From Roseovarius sp. ZX-A-9 (GTDB lineage: Bacteria; Pseudomonadota; Alphaproteobacteria; Rhodobacterales; Rhodobacteraceae), in assembly GCF_028369135.1 (NCBI RefSeq), contig NZ_JAPWHW010000022.1:1-52241 (forward strand): a stretch of 52,241 nucleotides of DNA, written 5' to 3'. Of this stretch, positions 1 to 9,138 are shown piece by piece. The stretch's first letter is position 1. Each line of letters starts with the position of its first letter. The notes below the pieces were generated by a model that did not search any database, had not been told where the DNA came from, and saw only the letters and a program-made list of their open reading frames with translations. Made by a program: the position numbers and the translations under genes.

Positions 1-201
1 GGCACTTGCCGCCATGCGATCAAGATACTGACTGAACCGTCATGCGCGCGCCGCTGGAAAAAGACATGCGGTCTTACGACCCACTGGCCTATCTGGCTGA
101 CGTCCTCGACCGCATCCACGATCACAAATTCAACAGACTGGATGAATTGCCTCTGGAACTGGACGCCGGTGGCATCAGTGAAGGACCGTCAAGCTGCATA
201 A
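1..201 (+). mobile_element. IS66-family transposase C-terminal remnant
   Basis: The readable part, from about position 84, gives DPLAYLADVLDRIHDHKFNR followed by LDEL, which is the conserved C-terminal end of IS66 TnpC transposases. A one-base shift near 147-152 then gives LWNWTPVASVKDRQAA and a stop at 199-201, the usual ending of the family. The frameshift and the loss of recognisable sequence before position 80 show that it is a dead fragment, and the window cuts its 5' side. It marks the left boundary of the acylation operon as IS-derived. Confidence 0.7.
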
Positions 202-241
202 CCAGCGGTATCAATGGCGTGGTTGCAAAATTACAGGCATT

Positions 242-1150
242 TTATCTCAGTGAAAGTAGCTCTTCCAATAGGCGATTTCCCAGCGATGGCCTGAAATGGT
301 TGGCGTCAATCCAGGCCGCCGAATCTGACGGCGAGGCTTCAGCCACATGAAACGAAATACGACAAGTCGGATGTCGTTGTTGAAAGATTTTCGCCTGAAC
401 CTTCAATTTTTCTTGCAATCTATCCAGCGTTGGTTTTAGTTTTTGCTGCGATACAACCTTGGGGTTATATGGCGGCAGAAAGAATATTAAATGTCTGTCT
501 GAACTTTCACTACACCAGTCTCCCAGGGCATTTGATCTGTCGAAGAAATCAAGGCCACGATTCCGAAGGATTTCACTTTCGGGGATTAAGATTGGCCTAA
601 TGATTCGATTTTCGAGTGAAAATGGACTCGCGCACGATCCACCGTCGGTCTGAGCGGAGTGATAAGTCCTCTTGGATAAAAATTCGATCATTGACATGAA
701 GAAAACCCTTGACCGCATGTCAGGGGACTCAGCGCGAGGCGTAGGCTTTTTCGCGAGCGATACCTCAATTACCATCGTGTTTACAGCGTCGTTCTTAGAA
801 GCCGCCTCGGTAGCCCAAAAAAGCATGTCGCCGTAATATGCTGCTGAGCGCGAATAATTGGCAGTGTTTGGGTTGCTGCACGGGTTGAAGCCGAGAAGGC
901 TGATTGATGTGCCAAGGAGCCAGACCTGTGCGGTTCCGGTTGATGCAGTGTTCTTCATCCATTTATCCGCCAAATTCGGAAAAGAATGCAGAATTTTCGG
1001 CATTCCGTGATTATTCGGCAGGGTCAGTTTGGCTTGATTCAACAAGTTGGCTTTACGTGTAACGGCGGATTCGAGCCAGGCGAATGCAAGAAACGAAGCC
1101 AGCAAGTATGCGGTAAAGCAACTTAGCCGCTTTGGGTCAAAATCCTTCAT
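242..1150 (-). CDS. Membrane-anchored SGNH hydrolase-like (DltD/AlgX-like) protein
   Basis: This 302-residue protein has one N-terminal membrane segment (about residues 11-29), so the rest is probably periplasmic. An LLGTS motif puts a candidate nucleophile at Ser82, and DANHFRP near the C terminus supplies the Asp282-x-x-His285 pair typical of SGNH/GDSL esterases. Proteins of this kind act with MBOAT acyltransferases to place acyl groups on exported polymers, as DltD and AlgX/AlgJ do. The ATG lies inside the end of the MBOAT gene (14-base overlap), so the two are translationally coupled. It is the last gene of the operon. The membrane anchor and catalytic motifs are seen directly. The acyl-transfer role is inferred from the neighbours, and the sequence is too divergent for me to name a subfamily. 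Confidence 0.72.
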   Translation of the reverse strand: MKDFDPKRLSCFTAYLLASFLAFAWLESAVTRKANLLNQAKLTLPNNHGMPKILHSFPNLADKWMKNTASTGTAQVWLLGTSISLLGFNPCSNPNTANYSRSAAYYGDMLFWATEAASKNDAVNTMVIEVSLAKKPTPRAESPDMRSRVFFMSMIEFLSKRTYHSAQTDGGSCASPFSLENRIIRPILIPESEILRNRGLDFFDRSNALGDWCSESSDRHLIFFLPPYNPKVVSQQKLKPTLDRLQEKLKVQAKIFQQRHPTCRISFHVAEASPSDSAAWIDANHFRPSLGNRLLEELLSLR

Positions 1151-2636
1151 ATATGATACCCCCCGATAGCGGAGTGTCGAACAGCCAGGCCACCCAGGCT
1201 AAAAACCCAAGAAATACAGCCCAACGTAGGTTTGGCCGAAATGTCAGCCACTCGCTGTGGGAAGGCAGGATTCTACAGATACGCATTGTGTTCGGCAGGA
1301 CCAGAGCAGTGCCTCCTGCCACTAGGAAAATCGCCAAGTAAGCAATGTCGCTTGCTGACGACGATAATACTGCGCACATTTCACGGGTTGGCGAAGAGTG
1401 GGAAGTGAGGGCCGAGGTATCACCCCAATAGACGAACCCCGAGAATATTGCTGAAGCCGTTGCTAGGCTGTCGCTACGGAAGAACACGATTGTGATTGAT
1501 GCAATCGTCAAACAAAGGACTTGCCCAGCAAACTTTTTAGACCGGCTGTCGTGCAAGGTGCGGTGCGAATTTAGCACCCTTGTAAGACCTGCTGCGATAA
1601 CAACAATTGCCGTCAGAAGACTGATAAGAAGAGCCGGCCACCCGGCTTCGTGCCAAAGCATGACAAGGATGTAGGTTGCGCATGTCGCCACTGCCCATGC
1701 AGCAATCCGCCTATGGCTCGCGGCGCGAATTGGCAGGAATTGCGCCAGTCCTTGTTGCATGTAGCGAAAGATATAATCACGCGCGAATGCCATGAGGGAT
1801 GCATGCCATCGTATGACGTAGTCGCCGATCCGGCTTGCCTTAAGTGGACTGTCAAAGTTTGGCGAAAGCCTGAGGCCGAAACAAAGTGCCAGACCGATCG
1901 CCATGTCCGAATAGCCAGAAAAGTTGTAGTAGAGTTGTAGCAGAAACCCTGAGCTCGCGATGACAGATTCGGGCAGACATATATCCGTTCCAGCTGCGGC
2001 TTCGGAATAAATCGGCCCCGTAAGAGAGCCGATCGAGGCTGAGAAACAGCGTAATTTGAATGCGCCGATAACTATCAATGCGATACCTGTCGAAACTTCA
2101 CCGGCGGCAAATTTGCGGCCTGTAAGTGTTTCGATCTGGGGTTGCAATACGCGATACGGCGTTATCGGCCCGGCAGGAAGATGGCTGAAGAACATCGAAA
2201 AAAGAATATACTTTAATCCAGATAGTTCCTGCGCACGGTTCTGGTGCCTATCGATTAGATAGGTAATCTGCTTGAATGCGTAAAATGACAACCCCAGTGG
2301 CATTCCGATAACGAGCATCGCGGAACCGCCGCCGGAGAGCGGAACGGGGTGGAGTTTGAACCAGGCAAGTACCGCTATATTCGCGGCTATCCCGCAGAGC
2401 AAAAACTCGTTTCGAGCCCCTTCATATCGGACCATTGCAAGTGCACATGCGCGGTTAACGATGACGCTTGCAAGAAGAACGGCCAGGGCCAGCATGGAAT
2501 TCAACGCGATGAACAACACAGATGCCGTCACCAGGAAAGGAATAGACCACTCCTGCCGATAGCGCTGCAGCAGCGCAAAACCGGCAAAGGTAATCGGAAG
2601 GAAGCCGAGCAAGAACTCAGCTGATAGAAAACCCAT
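1137..2636 (-). CDS. MBOAT family membrane-bound O-acyltransferase (AlgI/DltB-like)
   Basis: This is a 499-residue polytopic membrane protein with the MBOAT signatures: NFSGYSDMAIGLALCFG at about 238-254, FDSPLKASRIGDYVIRWHAS at 261-280, and the likely catalytic histidine in VMLWHEAGW (His329). Relatives such as AlgI and DltB take an activated acyl group from the cytoplasm and hand it to a polymer or partner protein outside the membrane. Its length is normal for the family (about 460-520). It sits 15 bases downstream of the carbamoyltransferase gene and overlaps the SGNH gene. With an acyl carrier protein and an acyl-AMP ligase in the same operon, the ACP-bound acyl chain is the obvious donor. 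The acceptor cannot be read from the sequence. Confidence 0.9.
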   Translation of the reverse strand: MGFLSAEFLLGFLPITFAGFALLQRYRQEWSIPFLVTASVLFIALNSMLALAVLLASVIVNRACALAMVRYEGARNEFLLCGIAANIAVLAWFKLHPVPLSGGGSAMLVIGMPLGLSFYAFKQITYLIDRHQNRAQELSGLKYILFSMFFSHLPAGPITPYRVLQPQIETLTGRKFAAGEVSTGIALIVIGAFKLRCFSASIGSLTGPIYSEAAAGTDICLPESVIASSGFLLQLYYNFSGYSDMAIGLALCFGLRLSPNFDSPLKASRIGDYVIRWHASLMAFARDYIFRYMQQGLAQFLPIRAASHRRIAAWAVATCATYILVMLWHEAGWPALLISLLTAIVVIAAGLTRVLNSHRTLHDSRSKKFAGQVLCLTIASITIVFFRSDSLATASAIFSGFVYWGDTSALTSHSSPTREMCAVLSSSASDIAYLAIFLVAGGTALVLPNTMRICRILPSHSEWLTFRPNLRWAVFLGFLAWVAWLFDTPLSGGIIYEGF

Positions 2637-2651
2637 AAGTGGTTCCGTTGT

Positions 2652-4343
2652 CTATAACGCGGTGCTCGGCTTCTCGATCAGAGTGTTCTCGATCAAAACA
2701 GCGTCGAGGCCGGTTGTCAGAAGCATTCCAATGGCGTCCTCAACACTATTCACAATGGGTTTTCCCATGATGTTGAAGCTCGTGTTCAGTACCACGGGTA
2801 CACCGGTTCGTTCCTGAAATGCATCAAGAAGCCCCGCCATCCAAGGTGCTGAATCCGGTTCGGTTGTCTGCAACCGCCCCGTGCCATCAGCATGCACTGT
2901 CGCTGATACGGGGCTGGGCCGATCCGGTTTCCATGGCAAGGTCACAGACATGTAGGGGGATGGCTGGGCCCGGTCAAACCAGGTCGGCGCATCCGTCAGC
3001 CTAACAACAGGTGCGAAAGGGCGGTAGGCTTCTCGACCTTTCACCTTCGCGTTGATCTGGTCCTTCATGCCTTCTAAATGCGGTGCCGCGAGGATTGAGC
3101 GGTTGCCAAGTGACCGGGGCCCGAATTCCGCACGCCCGCGCATCACTCCAACGATTGCCCCTTCTGATAGGCAATCGGCGACTACATTTTCGCTGTGACC
3201 TTCTACGTTGCGCACGGATAGCCCCTGTGCCGATGCCGACAATCTATCCAGTGTTTGAGGATTTGCGCGGCTTCCGAGATAGGGAGAACCGTCGCCTTGC
3301 GGCACACTGTCGGTTCCTGTTGCACGCATGAAAGTAAGAAGAGCCGCTCCGATCGCATTGCCATCATCTGCGGGGCAAGGCGGAACGTGAAGACTTTTGA
3401 CGCCCATCCGCCCGACAATCGTACCATTGTAGGATGAATTTAAAGCACAGCCGCCTGATAGAATGAGCGCCGGTTCATCTTGTCCTACACATGAGGCAAT
3501 AACATGATCGGCGAAGTCAGCATATACAGACTGTCCTGTTGCGGCGAGATTGGCTGCGAATTCCACTGGTTCACCAGGTTTTCGGCGATATGGAAGACAC
3601 CTTTCTGTAATCGCTTTTAATATGTCATGGTCGGCGAAACGCAATCGGCCGCGATCGACCACGATCATGCGCGACATGTCGTCGGCAAGGTCCGGAAGGA
3701 CCTGCCCGAAGGCCGCAAGGCCCATGACCTTCCATTCTTCTCCCAAACGCCAATCAAAGCCACACAACCCAGTCAGCCAACCGTAGAAGGTGCCAAGGCT
3801 ACCAGGTCCCCATGACCGCCATCGTCGTGTCAGGCGACGGTCCCGCATGTCGAATGCGCTGATGGCGCCGACGTCGCCTTCACCATCCAACACCACGCAT
3901 AGCGCGTCATCAAGCGGTGCGAACCATGCGGCTGTGACTGCGTGGCATAAATGGTGGTCAAAACGCATCGGGTCGTTGGCTTCCCGGCAAAGCCCTAGCC
4001 GCAAAAGCGATCTGCCCGCCCCCTGTTGAAGCAGCCCTTGCATGCCCTGCAGCCATAGCGTGTCACTGCTCGGGAGCAATGCATCGTGCGGATCGGTTCG
4101 GACATTGCTTTTAATTGATGCCCAGCTTGTCCCAACGGTCAGCGTGTCATGGACGGCATCAAAGCCGACTGCGGCAAGTGCCGCCTCAAGATGAGGAACA
4201 TGATCCGGTGTGACGCCCCAAGCGCGCTTGTCTTGCATAAAACGCTCGGTCGCTTCGGCAAAGCGCACCGTTCCTGCTTCATCAACCAGTGCGAGAGCCG
4301 GGTCATGTCCAGACGTGGACAGACCCAGATACCACTTGCTCAT
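2652..4343 (-). CDS. NodU/CmcH-family carbamoyltransferase
   Basis: This 563-residue protein has both halves of the family. The N-terminal YrdC/Kae1-like part has LGLSTSGHDPALALV at 6-20, the metal-binding DHHLCH at 129-134 and DGEGD at 153-157. The C-terminal part has the carbamoyl-phosphate-handling EFGPRSLGNRSILA at 406-419 and VVLNTSFNIMGKPI at 517-530. Known members (NodU, CmcH, TobZ) transfer a carbamoyl group from carbamoyl phosphate, through a carbamoyl-adenylate, to a hydroxyl of a sugar or natural product. The ATG overlaps the ACP stop by four bases. In this operon the acceptor could be a hydroxyl made by the P450-like protein on the ACP-bound chain, or a sugar. That choice is inference. 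Confidence 0.93.
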   Translation of the reverse strand: MSKWYLGLSTSGHDPALALVDEAGTVRFAEATERFMQDKRAWGVTPDHVPHLEAALAAVGFDAVHDTLTVGTSWASIKSNVRTDPHDALLPSSDTLWLQGMQGLLQQGAGRSLLRLGLCREANDPMRFDHHLCHAVTAAWFAPLDDALCVVLDGEGDVGAISAFDMRDRRLTRRWRSWGPGSLGTFYGWLTGLCGFDWRLGEEWKVMGLAAFGQVLPDLADDMSRMIVVDRGRLRFADHDILKAITERCLPYRRKPGEPVEFAANLAATGQSVYADFADHVIASCVGQDEPALILSGGCALNSSYNGTIVGRMGVKSLHVPPCPADDGNAIGAALLTFMRATGTDSVPQGDGSPYLGSRANPQTLDRLSASAQGLSVRNVEGHSENVVADCLSEGAIVGVMRGRAEFGPRSLGNRSILAAPHLEGMKDQINAKVKGREAYRPFAPVVRLTDAPTWFDRAQPSPYMSVTLPWKPDRPSPVSATVHADGTGRLQTTEPDSAPWMAGLLDAFQERTGVPVVLNTSFNIMGKPIVNSVEDAIGMLLTTGLDAVLIENTLIEKPSTAL

Positions 4344-4606
4344 ACAAGGGTCAGCCGACGGGTGACTTCCTGCGCGAAACTTTCCAATGTTTCATGTTCG
4401 AATATCGTTGCGGGGTCGAGTTCAATTCCAAAATGGTCTTCGACCTCTCCCGACAGCAAGACTGCGTCAATGGATTGCAACCCAAGGTCAACCAGCACCG
4501 CATCTTGGGAGATCCCTGCAGCAGGTTGTTTGGTAAAGCGCGCTATCGCGTCAGTTAGAAAAGACACAATGGCAGGCGCGGCGGCGATTTCGCTTGTCGT
4601 GTTCAA
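4340..4606 (-). CDS. Acyl carrier protein
   Basis: This 88-residue carrier protein has the phosphopantetheine attachment motif LGLQSIDAV (Ser45), followed by a typical acidic helix (EVEDHFGIELDP) and the FEHETLESFAQEV end found in ACPs. It would carry an acyl chain loaded by the acyl-AMP ligase encoded two genes upstream. It begins 11 bases after the double P450 gene and overlaps the carbamoyltransferase start by four bases. No phosphopantetheinyl transferase is seen nearby, so a housekeeping enzyme must activate it. In the Dlt comparison it takes the place of DltC. Confidence 0.9.
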   Translation of the reverse strand: MNTTSEIAAAPAIVSFLTDAIARFTKQPAAGISQDAVLVDLGLQSIDAVLLSGEVEDHFGIELDPATIFEHETLESFAQEVTRRLTLV

Positions 4607-4617
4607 GTTGGTTTCCT

Positions 4618-6762
4618 TTAGTTCTTTGGATGGCAGGGTAGATGGCTTAGTGCGACGGTCTGGTTCAGAGAATGGTAGCGTTCTTTTCCGGGCACCAAGC
4701 TAAGATCTGGAAACCGATCAAACAGAGCGGGAAGCGCGGTTCTAATTATGTGCCGGGTTACGGCAGCCCCGACACATCGGTGTAGGCCATGCCCGAACCC
4801 AAGATGTCCAATACCCGCGTCACGATTGATCGACAACAGTTGCAAGCGCAACGTGTCGCCTTTTTGCACGATGATATCGTCGATTTCGCCGTCATTACGC
4901 GCGACGCGATAGATGTATTTTGGCGAGGCGGATGCACCGATAAGCCTGTCAACCTGGGCTGCTAGCGCATTGGGGGAAGTTTCGATTCTTGGCCTTCTAT
5001 TAGGTATGGCAAGCAGCTGATGAACAATGTTTCCAAGTGTATGCACGAGGTTAAAGCTTGCTCCGTAAAGGACCAGCACCAGCGCCTTACAGTCTTCCGA
5101 ATCGAAGCCCTTGAGATCGCTATCAAGAAGATGTCGTAAAAGCGATGCGTTGCCGTAGCTGGTCGTGGGCGGACTCTGCATCTGGTCAAGCAGGTCTTCG
5201 AAAACTTTCTGCAATTCCTGCAGGGCCCGCATCGGCAGCCACGGTTCAAGCACGTCTTGCAGCGTCGGTGCGCTGGCATCGAAATCCACCGAATTGGACG
5301 GCACCACGCCAAGCATGGGTTGCATCACGCCCCGGAATATTGGATCCGCGAAATCCGAAATCAAATCGGGGCGTGAGCTAGCCGAAAAATGGTCCAGAGC
5401 ATCTCTTACCACGTCGTCGATCAAGGGTTGCCATGTCGATATCCTGTTTCCTCCCAGAACGGCAGCGACGTGTCGCCGCGCTGTCGCATGGCGTGGTCCC
5501 GACATGAAAAACATCGCATTTCGTGCAATGCGAATAGCCGGGCCAAGATCGGTGCCGGTCCTTTCCTGTACAGCGATCAGATGCGTGTCGAGCGGCGGCG
5601 GGCCCCAGTTTCGGTTGTCGTTTACGATCGTGCGCGCGGTGTCGGTCTGCAATATCTCGACCATACGCGAGGAAATCCGTCGGTTACGTCCCCCCAGTTC
5701 GGCGGGCAGCGCACAGGGATATTGCTGTAGCGGGCTGGTATAGTGGCGAACACCGTTGCGATGCAGGCTAGCATCTGGAAATGCGCGCGCCAATTCTGGT
5801 AGCGCGCGCCGCACCACCAGCCGGACCAGCGGTTCGCCGGGGCATTTATGGGCGCCGGCCCCAAAACTCAAACCGGCACTGTCAATGTTACGGTTCCGTA
5901 ATGCAGTATTAACCTTCGCTATGTCTAGAACTACGGCTTCGCCAGCGCTGTAGGGACATGTTCCGACAACCCTGTCCTTCTGAGCGACACGCACAAGCGT
6001 TTTGCTGGAGACGTGGGTTGAAAGTAGGCGGTTCAAATCTGCGTCAGAAAGATCACCTTTTGCAATCGCCCTCCATTCTTCCCTGCGGGAGAGAAGCGTG
6101 TCAAAGATCACAAGCGCTGGCGTATGTGCGAGTGCGTGGGCAGCAATCAGCGATGATAGCGCCACCCCACGCGCAAGTTTATCGTCGCCGGTGATCTTAC
6201 GCATGTGACCAATGAGCGTATCACTATCTTTCCCAGTAGGCGCAAGGCAGGCGGCAAGTTCTCCCAATGCCGAATCTATTTTCAGCAGTTTCTGAATCGA
6301 TCGCATTGGTTGAAAAGCTTCATGCGAGAGGCGGATCAAGGGAAGGACGGCGGCGGCGTCGCCACCTGGCAATCCTATGAAGCGACGGAGAACCGGCAGA
6401 GCGATGGGCTCGCAGTAATCGGTGAAAAGATCGGCATTCGGTGCTGAACGCAAGTGATTTATAGTAGTTGCAATGCTTTTATCGATAAGTGGCACTAGCC
6501 TTTCAACGCTGCTCGGAGCGAAAAACGGCGCAATCGCGCGCCTTAGCGAAAGATGCTTGGAGCCTGATTGAAAAATGAAACTAAACTGAATGAATGAGCG
6601 GAAGTGAGGTAGGTCCAGCCCATGCCGCTCTTTGAGCACGTCTAGATAGGGCTGAAAGTCAGTAGTTGTGAAATCGGAATCGCGCAATATTTTAACGGCT
6701 TCGTCAGGATCCAGGATGCGTCGTTTCTGCTGGTTCCAAATTCGAGTGTCCAACAACTTCAT
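4618..6762 (-). CDS. Tandem (double) cytochrome P450-like protein
   Basis: This 714-residue protein is two P450-like halves in one chain. The first (about 1-355) ends with the heme loop SFGAGAHKCPG (Cys307). The second (about 356-714) ends with GFGHGLHRCVG (Cys663), and each loop is followed by the L-helix pattern ending FPDASL or FPDLSL. Each half is about 350 residues, shorter than the usual 400. In neither half can I find the K-helix ExxR: the aligned segments read LNRLLS and VDRLIG. The I-helix acid-threonine pair is also replaced. The region between K-helix and heme loop is shortened, most in the second half. It may be an oxidase with unusual chemistry, or one half may be structural. The ATG overlaps the ligase stop by four bases. 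Hydroxylation of the ACP-bound chain is inference. Confidence 0.85.
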   Translation of the reverse strand: MKLLDTRIWNQQKRRILDPDEAVKILRDSDFTTTDFQPYLDVLKERHGLDLPHFRSFIQFSFIFQSGSKHLSLRRAIAPFFAPSSVERLVPLIDKSIATTINHLRSAPNADLFTDYCEPIALPVLRRFIGLPGGDAAAVLPLIRLSHEAFQPMRSIQKLLKIDSALGELAACLAPTGKDSDTLIGHMRKITGDDKLARGVALSSLIAAHALAHTPALVIFDTLLSRREEWRAIAKGDLSDADLNRLLSTHVSSKTLVRVAQKDRVVGTCPYSAGEAVVLDIAKVNTALRNRNIDSAGLSFGAGAHKCPGEPLVRLVVRRALPELARAFPDASLHRNGVRHYTSPLQQYPCALPAELGGRNRRISSRMVEILQTDTARTIVNDNRNWGPPPLDTHLIAVQERTGTDLGPAIRIARNAMFFMSGPRHATARRHVAAVLGGNRISTWQPLIDDVVRDALDHFSASSRPDLISDFADPIFRGVMQPMLGVVPSNSVDFDASAPTLQDVLEPWLPMRALQELQKVFEDLLDQMQSPPTTSYGNASLLRHLLDSDLKGFDSEDCKALVLVLYGASFNLVHTLGNIVHQLLAIPNRRPRIETSPNALAAQVDRLIGASASPKYIYRVARNDGEIDDIIVQKGDTLRLQLLSINRDAGIGHLGFGHGLHRCVGAAVTRHIIRTALPALFDRFPDLSLVPGKERYHSLNQTVALSHLPCHPKN

Positions 6763-8486
6763 GGCATGACACCCATGGATGATGGCGCAATATATAATCC
6801 GGCTCGATAGTCTCTAGCGATCGCCGCTCGGCGTATCTTGCCGCTGGTCGTCCTAGGTAAGCGGCCACGCGGAATGGTAATAATTTCAATTAGTCGCAAT
6901 CCCCATTCACCAGAAAGCGCGCGCGCGACAGCGTGTTTGGTGTCCTGACTCGTTTCATCAACCATTGACCGTTCGCTCCACTCGGCAACGATTACAACTT
7001 CGCCTGATCTGGAAGGGTTGGGCGCAAATGCTGCGGCCGCCATATGGTTCAGGGATCCGTGCGCCATGCATGCCAGACGCTCAATTTCAGGTGCTGCGAT
7101 ATTGCGGCCATGACAAATCACGATGTCTTTTATGCGACCGGTTACAAATAGTGCATCCCTGTTTATCCGTCCAAGGTCGCCCGTCCTGAGCCAGCCAAGA
7201 GTGTCTTGTGGGTTTCTGGTTCTGAATGTTCGGTCAGTTTCATCCTTTAATGAAAGATACTTGGCACCTTGGGAGGGTCCGCTCAGTAGGATTTCCCCTT
7301 CATGTCCGTTCGGTAGGGGCAACCCGGTTTCCGGGTCAGCAATGCGAATGTACTGACGGGTATTGTCGGAAATCGTGCAAGGCATGGCTGTCTGTGGCGC
7401 GGTTGGTCCCGGTCTATCTGGGGGCAAAACTGTGCTTGGGCCGGGCTTGCCTGCCGCAAACAATGTCATTTCGGCCAGCCCATAACATGCGAAGAAGGCG
7501 TCCGGTTGAAACCCGGTACCAGCCAGATGGGAATGAAACTTATGGCCAAGATCGTGCGGAATCGGTTCTGCGCCACAAAAGGCCTTTGACCAGCAAGAGA
7601 GGTCCAGCCCCTCCAGAGCCTCGGGAGAGACCCTTCGGATGACTTCGGCAAAGCCAAAGGCGGGTCCGCCACTGAAATTGGCACGATAACGGTCAATCGT
7701 ATTCAGCCACAAGGCAGGCTTGCGGATAAAGTCGAGGGATGGGATCTGCGCAGAAAATCCGCCACAAAGCAACGGGTACAGGATGCCGCCCATTAGCCCC
7801 ATATCGTGGAAGTGCGGCAGCCAGTTCACAAATCTCGCGCTTTTATCCATGTCCCATTCGCGTCCGACCAACGCGGCATTGGCCATGATATTTGCACCTG
7901 TGATGCAAACGCCTTTGGGCATTTGTGTTGAACCGGACGTGTATTGCACCAAAGCTTCTGACGGCTCCGCTGTGCCTGTTCCTGGAAACGGCAAATCAGC
8001 TGGAATCAGCGGGGCAGTCACAAGTGGGCAATCAGCAATGCCTTGCATCGCCTCAGACACGGTTTGGCGGCTTTCATCAGCGCACAGAACCGCCGCAGCC
8101 TTCGAATCTTGTAAAATATGGGCAAACCGCTCAAGTTTGCTGCCACGTCGCGGAACCGCTACGGGAACAACCGAAATGCCGCTCGTCAGGCATGCTAATA
8201 GCAGAAGAGCGAACTCCAAATCCTTCGGCATGGCCAAGACAAGTCTTTTGCGCGGCCCCAGCCAGTCGAGTAATATGGCTGCGCGTTCAGCGACTCCTTC
8301 GGCGATTTTCGCGCCGTCAAGAACGATGTCAGGACCAGTCCGCCGTACAAATGCAATAACAGGACGTGATGCGCGGACGTGAAGCGCATCTGTTATAGAA
8401 GAACCAATGTTCTGCAAGATATTATTCCGGTCCTTTCGAACAAAACTCGTTCGTCTCTGGTCCAAGTGCGCGTTCTCGCTAGGCAC
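6759..8486 (-). CDS. Fatty acyl-AMP ligase-like AMP-dependent synthetase
   Basis: This 575-residue adenylate-forming enzyme has the phosphate loop YTSGSTQMPKG at 182-192, the FAAL-type WLPHFHDMGLMGGIL at 222-236, AFCGAEPIP at about 302-310, and the LRTGDLG and GRIKD motifs towards the C terminus. FAALs activate a fatty acid as acyl-AMP and load it onto a carrier protein, here presumably the ACP of the same operon. It is the first gene of the minus-strand operon and overlaps the P450 gene by four bases. The furthest upstream start is GTG at 8486 without a good ribosome site. A TTG at 8417 preceded by AAAGGA is an alternative start that would shorten the N terminus by about 23 residues. Confidence 0.9.
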   Translation of the reverse strand: MPSENAHLDQRRTSFVRKDRNNILQNIGSSITDALHVRASRPVIAFVRRTGPDIVLDGAKIAEGVAERAAILLDWLGPRKRLVLAMPKDLEFALLLLACLTSGISVVPVAVPRRGSKLERFAHILQDSKAAAVLCADESRQTVSEAMQGIADCPLVTAPLIPADLPFPGTGTAEPSEALVQYTSGSTQMPKGVCITGANIMANAALVGREWDMDKSARFVNWLPHFHDMGLMGGILYPLLCGGFSAQIPSLDFIRKPALWLNTIDRYRANFSGGPAFGFAEVIRRVSPEALEGLDLSCWSKAFCGAEPIPHDLGHKFHSHLAGTGFQPDAFFACYGLAEMTLFAAGKPGPSTVLPPDRPGPTAPQTAMPCTISDNTRQYIRIADPETGLPLPNGHEGEILLSGPSQGAKYLSLKDETDRTFRTRNPQDTLGWLRTGDLGRINRDALFVTGRIKDIVICHGRNIAAPEIERLACMAHGSLNHMAAAAFAPNPSRSGEVVIVAEWSERSMVDETSQDTKHAVARALSGEWGLRLIEIITIPRGRLPRTTSGKIRRAAIARDYRAGLYIAPSSMGVMP

Positions 8487-9138
8487 ATATTACGGTGCGC
8501 AAAAATGACCCTGTCTATTGGTAGAGCTACGATGCGACTTCTCTACTTCGGACGCCGCTCGCGCGCAATCCTAGATTGAGTTGTGGCTTTGCGTCAAATT
8601 ACGGCCAATTTGCAGTGCTGGGTGTCAAAGGTTGGCTAAAATGGCCGAACTCCGCGTTAACCGCGCAGGTCGGCCATCCAAAGTGACGAGACGCAGTCCA
8701 TTTCGGTGTCGCCGAATCAGCCGACAGGTCGACTACTTGGACGTAAAGATGTTGGTGCGATTTCCCCTCTCGCTTCGAAATGTAGAAAATCATTTACACG
8801 AGCGCTGTGTCGATGTCTGCCTTGAACTGGCCCATTTCTAGGTGGAGTCGATTTGGTCCTGAAGTTCACCCCATTTCAGGTTCGGTTTTCATGCGACCTT
8901 TCGGGTTCGGTTAGGTCATTCTTGATGATGTTGCTTCCGTTTCGACTTTCCTGATCTCCTTCGTGTTGGAGACCCGTAGACTACAAATCGCAGCTTACGT
9001 CAGTGTCCGATTTTCGGGGAGTGGCTCACAGTTCACAGTTGAAGTGGATTGCCTCGCTGATCCCTGCCTTCTGACAGATTTCTGCGACCGACGTGCTTCC
9101 TCAACCTGCTTCAAAGTAAACGCTTTTTTTAAGGAGCT
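8487..9138. other. Intergenic region upstream of the acylation operon, with possible IS3-type debris
   Basis: There is no convincing gene in these 650 bases. The part nearest 8487 should hold the promoter of the minus-strand operon, but I see no confident -10/-35 pair. Near 9040-9130 the minus strand reads FTLKQVEE in one frame and SVAEICQKAGISEA in another. This resembles the N-terminal helix-turn-helix of an IS3-type OrfA broken by a frameshift. The remainder (8600-8960) matches nothing I recognise. Confidence 0.4.
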
